Assembly (NCBI GenBank): GCA_012861695.1
Contig: JAAOOA010000399.1
Coordinates: 17,994,287 to 18,058,286 of the forward strand
Source of the DNA: Trematomus loennbergii
Taxonomy: Eukaryota > Chordata > Actinopteri > Perciformes > Nototheniidae
Length of the DNA: 64,000 nucleotides
Direction: 5' to 3'
Both the position numbers and the translations under genes were made by a program. This document shows, piece after piece, positions 36,598-49,258 of this stretch (within the stretch, counting starts at the first letter, position 1; the number at the start of each line of letters is the position of its first letter). The notes under the pieces are model-generated. The model had not been told where the DNA came from. It searched no databases and was given only the letters and a program-made list of their open reading frames with translations.

Positions 36598-36693
36598 AAA
36601 ACTGGGTTGCAGAGGAAGAAATGGACAGTAGGCCTGTCGATGATTACTCCAACTATCTCCTCTTGGCTGCGAGAACAAACCCAAAGTCTGATG
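36598..36693 (+). pseudogene. Second, partial copy of the coiled-coil exon end
   Basis: The sequence from AACTGGGTTGCAGAG to AAGTCTGATG repeats 36,133-36,226 with substitutions, coding NWVAEEEMDSRPVDDYSNYL and then NPKSDG. Unlike copy 1 it has a good donor (GTATGT at 36,694-36,699). The coiled-coil part is absent, so the tandem duplication began within the exon. Confidence 0.5.
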
Positions 36694-36774
36694 GTATGTA
36701 ATCCGTACGTCCCCAAGCCTGTGCATCATGTTCCTCTAATGTGGCCTTGTGTTTCATTTGTTTTCTTTAATGAA

Positions 36775-37966
36775 CCCTCCTGTCGTGTTTGTTTGCCCCA
36801 CCTTACTTTGGTTCATTTAACCGGTCTGTTTTAACTGCTCTTAAGGTCCTTACACACCGAGACGATTTTCGGCGTCGATAGATGTCGGGCCGTCATGAGC
36901 GTCGTGTCGCCCTACTCAGATTGTAGGGTAGGAGCTTTAAAGCTCCTTACACACCAAACTGACACCAAAGAACATGTCCCGATGGAACGTCGGCTCACGT
37001 CGCCTCACGTCTCCTGCGTCTTGGCCATGTTTCGCACTGGAACACACCGCAAAGACTTCAGCCGACGGCCAAGTTGCACGTACGAACTGCACAAGCGTGA
37101 GTGGCAATAACTCTCCTTACCAGCAGGCGTCGGTAGTGTGTATTCGTCATTCAAAAGAGGCAACAGACAGACTGCGTGATACACCGAGAGAAGAAGAACG
37201 GACTGCGTGATATAAACAAACAAATAGCGTGTGCGTTCCATTTTCACTCTACAGCGAGAAGCTCATGGGGCTTTCCCGAACCTCTGTCGAGAGCTGGAGT
37301 TAAATGAAATCTCAGATTTGCCTTCTTAATAGTTTGTTTGGGTCCCTCACTTCCGTTTCGCTTCTCATGCACTGATTCGCTAAGCTGAACAGCCAATCAG
37401 AGTGATTTATTTGGCCGACGGCCTCCCAATTCAACATGTCGAATCGGCGGCGGAAGGTGTTGGCACGGCCGAAAAGACACGACGGTGCAGTACACACCAA
37501 TCTGATTAGGGCGACATGACGCTCATCGACGGCCCGACATCTATTGACATCTATCAACGCCGAAAATCGGCTTGGTGTCTAAGGAGCTTAACACAAAAAT
37601 CATTAATCATCACAACATTTTATATAACCCCTTTGAAGTCTGAGTACTGGTTTAAGTGAATAACTGCAGTGAATATACAAAGAATAGACACTGAAAATGT
37701 ATCCCAAAATTTACATTTAGTCGGTTTAGGTTGTGTACTATCTGATGGATGAAACATAATCTAGGTTTACCCATTCATTTCATATGGTGGTCATTTTGGA
37801 CCGGGAACACCATAGGTCTTACAAAGTTGTGATCAGCAATTTTATATGTTTAAATGCCTACTGTGGAGAATATTGTAAGGCCTTGAAGCAATCAAATGTA
37901 AAACACAGTATTTATGATTAATAAAAGTACTGTATTGTCAGATTTGTCCCGAACACGACAGAAGGG
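36775..37966. mobile_element. TTAA-type DNA transposon inserted in the intron of the duplicated coiled-coil remnant
   Basis: The left end CCCTCCTGTCGTGTT and the reverse of the right end (CCCTTCTGTCGTGTTCGGG) are inverted repeats. They are flanked by TGAA (36,771-36,774) and TCAA (37,967-37,970), each one base from TTAA; an exact TTAA also lies at 36,767-36,770. The right third is homologous, in inverted orientation, to the left part of the element at 29,724. A different MITE (36,843-37,590) sits inside. Copy 1 of the intron has the uninterrupted site, ending TTAACATGCAAGTCAAC. Confidence 0.7.
36843..37590. mobile_element. MITE with long inverted repeats, nested in the TTAA element
   Basis: The left arm contains GATTTTCGGCGTCGATAGAT and GTCGGGCCGTCATGAGCGTC. 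The right arm carries the same words on the minus strand. The arms match for about 80-90 bases. An additional copy of the terminal word (CTCCTTACACACCAAACTGA) lies inside at about 36,941-36,960, so the element may be a composite. The target duplication could not be fixed. The open frames within are not considered genes. Confidence 0.7.
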
Positions 37967-37999
37967 TCAACATGCAAGTCAACTTTTATCTTCTTTCAG

Positions 38000-38260
38000 G
38001 AAAAACAGCTGAGGTCAAAGAGACCCTGCAGGCTGCAGTCCATGCAGAAGGACAGACTCTCAGTTGGACACTGGGTTGGAAAGTACCAGCAGAACCACGA
38101 GAAGAAGCGGGAGAAGAAGCGGGAGAAACGCCGGCTGAAAGCAGAGGCTCAACACGAAGAATACATCGCCTCCAAGAGCCATGGCCCCCAGCACTCCGTA
38201 CTCTATGACTGTTGGACTGACCCGTCTACTAAAAACAGCAGCTTGAAATCCAGATCTAAC
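38000..38260 (+). pseudogene. Next exon of the coiled-coil remnant, copy 2, frameshifted
   Basis: A strong acceptor (TATCTTCTTTCAG) precedes the block. Read in the phase dictated by the upstream exon, it starts GKTAEVKETLQ and then, after a 7-bp insertion at about 38,031-38,037 that is absent from copy 1, shifts and stops at 38,206. The alternative frame restores the copy-1 reading and continues as a very basic stretch (NHEKKREKKREKRRLKAEAQ) to a plausible C-terminal region. Both copies are therefore damaged in different ways. This supports a decayed gene whose intact relative is elsewhere. Confidence 0.5.
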
Positions 38261-38395
38261 AGATTTCATTTTATTGTTATTTACCTTGTTTCTTTGTTTT
38301 CTTTATTGTTTTTTCTTAAAGTGTTCATTTTAAAACCTCAAATTGTTCTGACTCCTCTCTGTTGGTTAAGATGTGAGGAAATTTACTTAGGAGCA

Positions 38396-38845
38396 GTGGT
38401 GGTAAGTAACTAAGTACATTTACTCAAGTACTGTACTTAAGTACAATTTTGAGGTACTTATACATTACTTGAGTATTTCCATGTTATGCTACTTTGTACT
38501 TCTACTCCACTCCACTACAATTCAGAGGTCAATATAGTACTTTTTACTCTACTACATTTATGTAGTACCTTTAGCTACTTTGCAGATAAAGCTTAATGAT
38601 AAGCAATAAGGTCCAACACTTAAAAAATCTTTAGATACACCTGGATTTATTTCACATTCTACCCAGGAGTAAATAAAGTAGAACAAATATAATATGATTC
38701 TGAAATGGTGCAATCTGCATAATGAGTACTTGTACTTTTGGTACTTTAAGTAACATTTTAACTGCATGACTTTTACTTGAAATAGAGTATTCCTACACTC
38801 CACTTCTACCTTTACTTATGTACAAGATCTGACTATTTCTTCCAC
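38396..38845. mobile_element. Non-autonomous hAT-type repeat (AGTACTT-rich family)
   Basis: The sequence starts GCAGTGGTGGTAAGTAACTA, runs through TACTTAAGTACAATTTTGAG and CTTCTACTCCACTCCACTAC, and ends with TTACTTGAAATAGAGTATTC and TCTTCCAC. This is one of the most familiar short fish repeats, with CAGTGGTGG/CCAC ends. No coding capacity. The exact target duplication was not resolved. Confidence 0.65.
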
Positions 38846-41148
<2,303 letters not shown>

Positions 41149-44100
41149 TAGCCACTGCTGTGTGAGGGAACTCCAAAAGGCCTACATCTGCAGACTGAAA
41201 ACAAAAACACCCTCTCTATGTCCAGCCAAGTGAGGAGGAGTCACAAATCTGACTTTCAACAGAAGATGTTTACCCCAAGTTTCCTGGAAATTTGGTGAAC
41301 AGATGACAGTGAAGCCTCTGCAAACTGAGGCGAGGACATTCATGGTCATGACCTTTGTAACTATAAAGGATCTTAGCTGCACTTTTCAGCAACAACAGTA
41401 AATTCTGTGTCAGAGCATAACAAACTGAAAACCAAGCCAGCATTTTTATCTCCAACACAACATTAATCTTATTGTAGGGACAAGCTGTACACTTTGTCCC
41501 AGATGCAAAACTAAACCCACTATTCTTCCACTTTCCACTCAATTTAATCCTATACAGGTTCTAAAGGATTGCAAACATCATTCTCCAGTAGTTTAGGTAC
41601 ACTAGAAAGTGGGGACTTTAAGACTTATTTAAAGCTCTGTTTTGCTCCTTGGTTAAAAGTTTGAACCATGAGTACTTTCATGTGATCCAATAAACTTCAG
41701 ATTCATGGAAGTCCTTGAATGGTAAATGTCTCCTTGCTCTGTTTGTTTGGCACTTAATCTTCAGCGTGCATAAGTTTGAACTGAGTCAGAAAATATATTT
41801 TGTGTGTCTCTGTGTGTGCATGGATGTCAGTGTGTGTCTGTGAAATTCAAAATATTATGGTTCTAGATTTTGGCAGTGCCACGTGACGTCCTGTGCAACA
41901 CGTGGACAGCAGGAGGAGTGGTTCTGTTTATATAAATCAAACTTTTTTTGCTCGCTCTCTGCATGTTTGGGTCATATGGAACTCATTACTGTATAGTGAG
42001 CTACAGGGAGAAACACAGAGCTGCAAACCTGCACACACTCTGATGGTTAAATGTATGTCATCTTGACAAATGTAAAGATACAATGTTTATTTATATTTAA
42101 TCATGATTATATACAGTTTTATAGTAAAACCCACAGACTGCGTCATTAAGACTAGATTTATGAGTTTAAGTTCAAACCCAACAGCAGTTTATATTTACGA
42201 TACTGTCTATTATCTTCAGGTTTTGAGAAAGGTGCAGGGAAGATATATAAAGCTGGTTTCTTCCTGATGAAAACAAAACTGATGTAGGCCATGAGGTTAG
42301 AACGTTTGTTTTGTTTTCTCTCAATAGTCTCCACCCACCAAGCCTTTCAGGCATGCAGGACTCTACTGTCTACTGTATGTCACCACTTAGTTAAATCACA
42401 CAAAAACACATTTATTCCCATAACTTTGTTAAAGTGGAAACAAACCACTTTAATCGTTTACCCCCCGCTAGCATTTTAAAGTATTATTGTTGGTGCTGCT
42501 GTCTAAAGACAACCAGATCACTTTACTTTCCACAGTGCCTACCATCTACAACATAGGACACACTTCATTTTGCTTTCCAAGGTAATCTCGGTTGTTCCAA
42601 CATCCACCATTTGTTCGCTGCTTACATTGTACTCTTTGATAAATGGGAGTAGCTCCCGATAGCTACTGAGGAAAACAAAAGTGTTATCCTCTTCCTGTTT
42701 TGTTTGCAGTGACAGACTTCTATGTGCGGTAAATCAAGCCATCATTTTCCCAGGACAGTGTACCTGGTGGCAGACAGAATTGCATGGGGAAGCACAGCTG
42801 ACAGGGAGTCTTAACACCAATTTTTTTTAATTATATAGCCATTACATTGCGACTTCAACATTTACTTCATAATGATAAGTTGAAGCAAGAAACATGTAGT
42901 ACATCTACCACAGAACCTAATTCAGTTTGAACCGTCTTCTGTTTATTTCTTCTGTGTTAGGCCTGTTTACTTTAGCTTTGTTGTTTGGGTCAATTTTGAT
43001 TATTTTTTCGGTAACTACGCCCTATGATTGTGTGTTTGCATGTCTATCTGTTTCTCTCAGGAAACCGTATGAGTGCTCTAGCCTGCAGATTTACAGGATG
43101 GCGAAGGCTTTACACAGCCGCAGATAAGTGTGACATGTGAAAGGTTGCACAAGCCATGGCCAGCAACTGCCACCGCCAATTCATTCACTTATCCCAGACA
43201 GTGACACCTACTACACCCTGGCAGGAATAAGATGTGACAGGTTGGCAAGACAGGATGTGGGGCAGTAGGGTAGTAGGCTTCTGTCTGAGGCCGGATATGT
43301 GGGCCATGGACAAAGATTCTGTCAAAGTTTCGCCTCCAGATCTAAGGAAATAAGAGCTCAGGAAGCTAGTAACAATGCACAGCATCCCTGATGTCTATCT
43401 TTTAGTTATCTGAACAGGTCAGGAGTCAAGAGTAAGGTTGGGGAAGGGTAAGCTCATTTGGCAGGGTGTAGGTGTGTGAAAATGTGCCAGCAAAGTCATA
43501 GCAAACTACTGGACAAGAGCCCCAGCATCTATTTATAACACAAGGCGTACGTGTGATATGTGTCCTGTTCGTTTCTACATGAAGAATGAAATAAAGGACA
43601 GAGAATAAATCAAAGGCTCATTAGTAAGTGGCACATCACACAGTCTGTCAAATATTCTATAGCATTATAATTATATCTGGAAATAAAAAAGTTATTTTTA
43701 TAAACAAGTCTGCCACTTATCCTAACTTACCACTACCCAATAAGATCTTTATCCTCCCACACTGTTCACAAACACACTATCCTCTTGAGACTGTTCCCAT
43801 AGTGATGTGCTAGTTCAGAACTAGCAATAATCCAAAGGGTGTAGAACCTGGGCCATGGGACTGGGGCGTTGAAGCATGTTTCATTATTTTCTGTGACTAA
43901 TGGCCTGCACAAATGACCGAAACATAAACTGTGACACTCCCGGCGATTTGATAACCCACACATGCTTGCCTTTACATAATTTCACCTTACAAATGCTCCA
44001 TGCCTAGCGTTACACTGTGACATGTGTGTTTACAAACACATACCCCTCCCACCTTGTAGACTTGAAAGAAGCAATCAGCTGCTTCCTTAAATGTGGGTCA

Positions 44101-44405
44101 GGGTCTTGTTTACTGACAGGCTGAAAGTGTGAAGCTGATAGCGAGGTACTATCTCTAACAGCCTAAGGAGGCTTCAATGATTTTAAACAATGCAATGGGG
44201 ATAGCATGTCCTTCATTTTCACTAACACATGATATTGAGTAGATTCCACAGATTGTTTATGCAGTATCAGTGAACGTGAGTTTGCTTCTCTTTGGAATAC
44301 AGAGCTGCGTGCACTTTAGTCAAGGTTTCATTAATACACCTCCAATTATTTCACTACCTGGGACCTTGATGGACTTGCTTTTATTGGGCTGGCCGTAGAT
44401 CAATG
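41149..44405. other. Intergenic, no gene recognised
   Basis: No supported gene. The only notable motif group is the E-box/CRE/TATA cluster listed separately. Confidence 0.45.
41880..41936. promoter_or_regulatory. E-box/CRE cluster followed by TATA-like sequence
   Basis: CACGTG occurs at 41,880-41,885 and 41,899-41,904, with TGACGTC overlapping the first (41,884-41,890) and TATATAAA about 40 bp on (41,929-41,936). The arrangement resembles a promoter or bHLH/CREB-responsive element, but no transcript or exon is recognised nearby. Chance is a real alternative. Confidence 0.2.
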
Positions 44406-44414
44406 CAGCAGGCA

Positions 44415-44488
<74 letters not shown>

Positions 44489-44510
44489 CACAGGCACAGG
44501 CACAGGCACA
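44406..44510 (+). repeat. (CAGGCA)n hexanucleotide array
   Basis: About sixteen near-perfect CAGGCA units over roughly 100 bp, with a few shortened units (CGGCA, CAGCA). An Ala-Cys/Leu-Cys open frame over it is an artefact. Confidence 0.92.
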
Positions 44511-47500
44511 TGCTAAAATGTAATGGGCTTGAGGAATGCACATGAGCAATGTTTCAATGCACTTGAAGATTATGAAGTAAAGCTTGTGAGGTGGATTAGG
44601 GATCTAGGAGTGTCTGACAGATGTTTTATGATTGTATTTACTGTTCGACCAAATATAGCTTTCCAGGGACTCAGAATTATTCCTCATCATTACAGGCAAG
44701 TAATACAATGAACTGGTGATCTACAAATTATTTTAAAATGTAAAATAATTTGTGCTGCAATCAACATTTTCTGTATTTTATTTAGAAGAAAAAACTGGTG
44801 AAATTGCCCCTTATTGGTTAGGATTGGTTCATTTTTAATGCTGTTTTCAGATAAACAGCCAATGACAAAAGTGTGATTTTATTGTATCTTTATCATCAAG
44901 TGGTCAGTGTGGTGTGATCAGGTGTGACTTTCTTCCATTAGCAAACGGAAAACTGTGGAATGAATGGCATGAGGAACGTGGGTGGGGAGCAAAACAAGTA
45001 AACAAGGATGTCCTTGACTCGGCATTGTGTCAGAGTGCCAGCAACACTCATCAATATCAACACATGACAAGAGCGGCCCATAGCCTGTACGAGGCAGCAT
45101 ATGGGCCAATCCTCTCTCTGAGGCAAGCTCTCATACCCACCCATGTTTCACTACCTCACGTGTCTTGGACTGAGGGGAAGGGCTTATGGACACACTAGAA
45201 TGTAGGATGTCAAGTTGGTAGAATAACATTGTTGTGATTTCCCCCACACAGGAATTTCAAGGTGCTCCTTTCCTTACTGAACCCATGTTACCCCTTATTA
45301 ACAGCTGTACTGTACTGACAGTGCACTGTGTATTCCAGGGGTGGAAGGAGCATTTAAAAAAATAAAACTAATTATTTAAAATCCATGCATAGACTGTAGA
45401 CATCCAATAACCTTGCCTATGATACATGGCAGTATATCTGGTTACCATTTAGTTGCCATACTTGAAATATTTTCTCTTGAAGAACCATAAACCACTGATT
45501 AAAACCAATTCAGATAAAATAAATTTCACCTTAGTATACATTTCTTTTTGAGTGCGAAATGGACCCATTGCCCCCCATCATTCTTTGTGGAAGAACAGTA
45601 TCTACAGCTACGGTTCTCACCAACTGTGCCAGTAACAGGGTGTTTACCATGAGCCCATTACAGCTTGACACTCCATAATGAGGCAAACAAAGGCAAAAGA
45701 AGCTTACTTGGACAAGGAACACTCAAGTGGCTTCATCAGAGGTGTGCTTAATTTAATGTTTGGTTCTACAAGACGAAACACTTGGAAAAACCTGTTACAG
45801 TATATATTTTTTGTTTGTACTAATGCAAATGTAGCACATTGGTAAAAAAAATGAATCTGATCCAACCTCTTCTTTTCCATTGCTTTACCAATGCAAGATC
45901 AAAAAACTCTTATTCACACATTTTAAATCATTTTTTAATATTTTATGTATGGGCCTTTTCACAGCGGACATTTTGATTCATCACAGTAGAGAAGGTACAG
46001 GTATTTGACAATGCCTCCATTGTATTAAAATGTCCCAGTGAAAGTAACAGTCACTGAGCCAGGGTGCACAGTACCAGCCAGGAACCTGAAATTAAAACAG
46101 CTAAACTGAATGCTGCCACAATTAATTTCACTATTTACACCTTTGCTTGTATAAAAAAAAAATATCCATGAAAAAGGCACGTGCTCTGGCACTAAAACTA
46201 AGTTGAAGGTGATAGTCGGAGCTTTACAGTTTTACAATGACATTGTAACAAATGGTATCATCAGTAAAAGTGTCAGATCGGCTGTGTTAGATTGGTGCAC
46301 CCAAAATAAGTGTACCCTATTAAAAAGAAAAACATTTCTGTAAGTGCTGCTGCTTTTGTACACTGCTGGATATCTAGAGATCCCTGCTGTATCTCTGGTG
46401 GATGGGGTTTACAATGGCTCCTGTGTTTATAGAAGGCCACGCATTATACAATGTGCAAGGAGGAGTTTGTTGGACATTGCATCACTGATTCACTGCTCTG
46501 TTTCATAGCTGGATTGAGGGCCCTGTGGCACAGCCTAGATCTATTGTCCTTGAGCACGGACCCATAACATAAGAGGGGAAACCATGCTAAGCTGACATAA
46601 CACTGACGCATCAGTAAGGCCATAGTGACTGGCTAGAAAGTCGGCAACTCATACACATGAACACACACTTTCTTGTATCCCTCATACTGTATATAGTGGG
46701 ATTTGTGGAGTCACGGTTTCTCCTGGTGAAGAGTTCAATGTCTTATTTCAGTTTCAAGATTTGTAGGACTATGATACCCATAGTGGAAATATGCTTTTTA
46801 TGTGGTGAAGGTATCTAAGAAAAAGAGTTAGAATTCAATCTTTGGACTTTATAGAGTTTAGAGCACACTCACAGAAACACACACGTTGATCCCCAACCCC
46901 AGTGTTGAGGCCCATTCTTCACTTTTTGTAATCACACAAGTAAAGCCTTTTCACGGTAAAACGACACGGCCATGGATTTCTTTCCCGAAAATGTACTGGC
47001 ATGATTAAGTCAGTATTGTTCTGTTGATCCTGGGATCAGAACGTCTGGGAAACCCAGAATGTCTGACACAGACACACACACATTACTGTAAACACACTAT
47101 CTCCTGTTGCTTTTTTTGGTTCTCATTCTCTTATACCTGTGAGACCGGTGAAAATTGAAGAGTGGGTCCCCTGTTCAAGTGCTGATCATTTAATCCCCTC
47201 CCTGCTTGGGTTTGAGATCCTTTCTTCCCATTTGTAATCCCAGTGCAGAACTGGAACATCAGAGATTAGTATGTGATTAGACTGTGCCTGTCTCAGTGAC
47301 CCGAGCTTGCCGACAGATCCAAAGCTTTGTCTGTTCTGGCACACCAGTCAGAATCATTAGGTAATTTACCACTCACAATTAAGTTTCCAGTTTGGTCTGA
47401 AACTTTACTTTATACTGAATCAATGTTTTTGCATATATAACGCACAACCTCCACTTAGGAATGTTTGTCCATTGATATTCTATTATACAAAATATATTTA

Positions 47501-48700
47501 ATAATGTAAAACTATTATTGAACCTGGCTCAACTCTTGCCACAGCACAATAAAACATAATTGGCAATTAAGTGTATTGGTGAAATGTACGCAGGTGCACA
47601 TTCTAGTAGAGTACCAATACAGTATGTATAATTGTGTCTACTGTCTGATGATGCATTTTAGTAAATAGGACATTCTTCAAGAGGAGCACTGAGATCCATT
47701 TCTGGGTCATAAGCATAGACTGTATATATAAAGGTCATAAGCCAGAGAATCAAGGAGAATAGGAGAATAAGAAGAGCACATTGTCCCATCAACTTCTGTT
47801 GAATTGTTGACTTTACCCCAAACTGTAAACAATTGCACTTATTTATTGTGTTATGAAATGTCAATCAATGAAGGATCAATTGTTGCTTTCGCTGTAGCTA
47901 AAAAGGTAATTTAATTTTGTTATGTCATCTCAAATGTAAAGTATTTTGGTTGTGGTCAGGGCAAGGCAGTGAGCCAAACAACCTACGTGTAAGCATACAG
48001 TATAGTAGCAAACATCGTTTTTGGGTGAGTAGCTTTCACTGGAATTGTCGTGGAGTAAACCGAATGAATGAATGTATTATTCCAACTGGACTTTCTGGAC
48101 CAAATGCCAATTTCTCACCAACATCTTGTAAATGTACCCTCTGAGGGACGAATAATAAAGGTATTCTGACCTGTAATTACATTACACAACCCTTATGCAA
48201 ACCAATTGTTTTTTAATGCAATCCTATTGGTCCGAACACGCTTATTGTCGTAACGACTTAATGTCCAATCTCGCAAATAATCTTGATACTCATCATTTGA
48301 TGGATTATAATAATAAATTGTTTTTGTTTCAACTCTTAATTGATCAACTCTGCCTGAATGATGATATCTTCAGTTTAAAGTAATTAACATTCCATCCCAT
48401 ATCATATCATGTAAAAAGGGTAGCATATGCCACCGAAAAAACACATTTTGCCCCCCCACCCTTCTTATTGATGAGACATTAAAACGTCAATCGAAAATGT
48501 ACAATGGAAAGGAAATGGCTTGTTTGCTGTTTCGATTTCCTTGCCATTTTACATTCCTTGCTGCAGTTTGCTTCCGCGGATATTTGATTTAGCAAGAAAA
48601 AGATTACACTTAAAAATGCAACATGCACCCTGTCTCCAAATAACAAGAAAAATGTAACTCGCTATTACACATATACCCTCAGGATTGTGTTTTTAGGTCT
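44511..48700. other. Intergenic, no gene recognised
   Basis: No supported gene. A 17-base word, CATAGACTGTATATATA, at 47,714-47,730 also occurs at 15,554-15,570 inside the broken SINE and probably marks a dispersed repeat. Confidence 0.45.
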
Positions 48701-49258
48701 GGTGTTTTTCCTGGTCTCCCCTCCCCCCTGTTTTCTCTCCTTCCTCTTTGTTTGCTCGTTCTGCTTGATCCTCTTCTATGTGCCTTGTCTCCTCCCAGCG
48801 ACAGCACCGGCTTTGTGATTGGTCAGCTGAGAGGAGAGGAGAGCTTCCCTGTTGCCCTTGCTGTTTTTCAAGCTCTCGGATCAGCCCTGTCGTCAGTTTC
48901 GGTAACAACCAGACGAGGGAAACATACGTCGTTTCGAAAACGTTTTAAGCAGCCTTAAAACGGCATAAATAGCGCTTTATTACACGTACATTCAAGGAGA
49001 TCATCCAACCAAGCGAAGGAGTTTTATAATTTGTCCTCCGTAAAGGAACAGAAAGGGAATAAGGGATTTTGTCGGTGACCGTGTCCTTCCTGTCCAGCCC
49101 TTTGTTTTTTCACGGCTGCGCTTGAGCAGGCGACAATAGCGCCCCCGCGCGAGCCAACAGAGAAGAGCTCGAGGATAGGGAGCCAGACGAGAGCTCGAGC
49201 CTCCTGCCTCGCGAGCAGCGTGGGGCCCCACAGCTCACTTGTCCGATGCGGAGTGAGA
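48701..49258 (+). promoter_or_regulatory. ip6k2: ip6k2 promoter and 5' UTR region
   Basis: GC and CpG content rise sharply, especially 49,080-49,260, as in a vertebrate CpG-island promoter. ATTGG (reverse CCAAT, an NF-Y type site) is at 48,818-48,822 within GTGATTGGTCAG. No clear TATA box is seen. The start of transcription and any non-coding first exon cannot be fixed. The coding exon may simply continue upstream as 5' UTR. Confidence 0.5.

Noticed and set aside
36895..37557. Frames of 71-81 codons
   Set aside because: They lie in the MITE arms, where GC-rich sequence lowers stop frequency.
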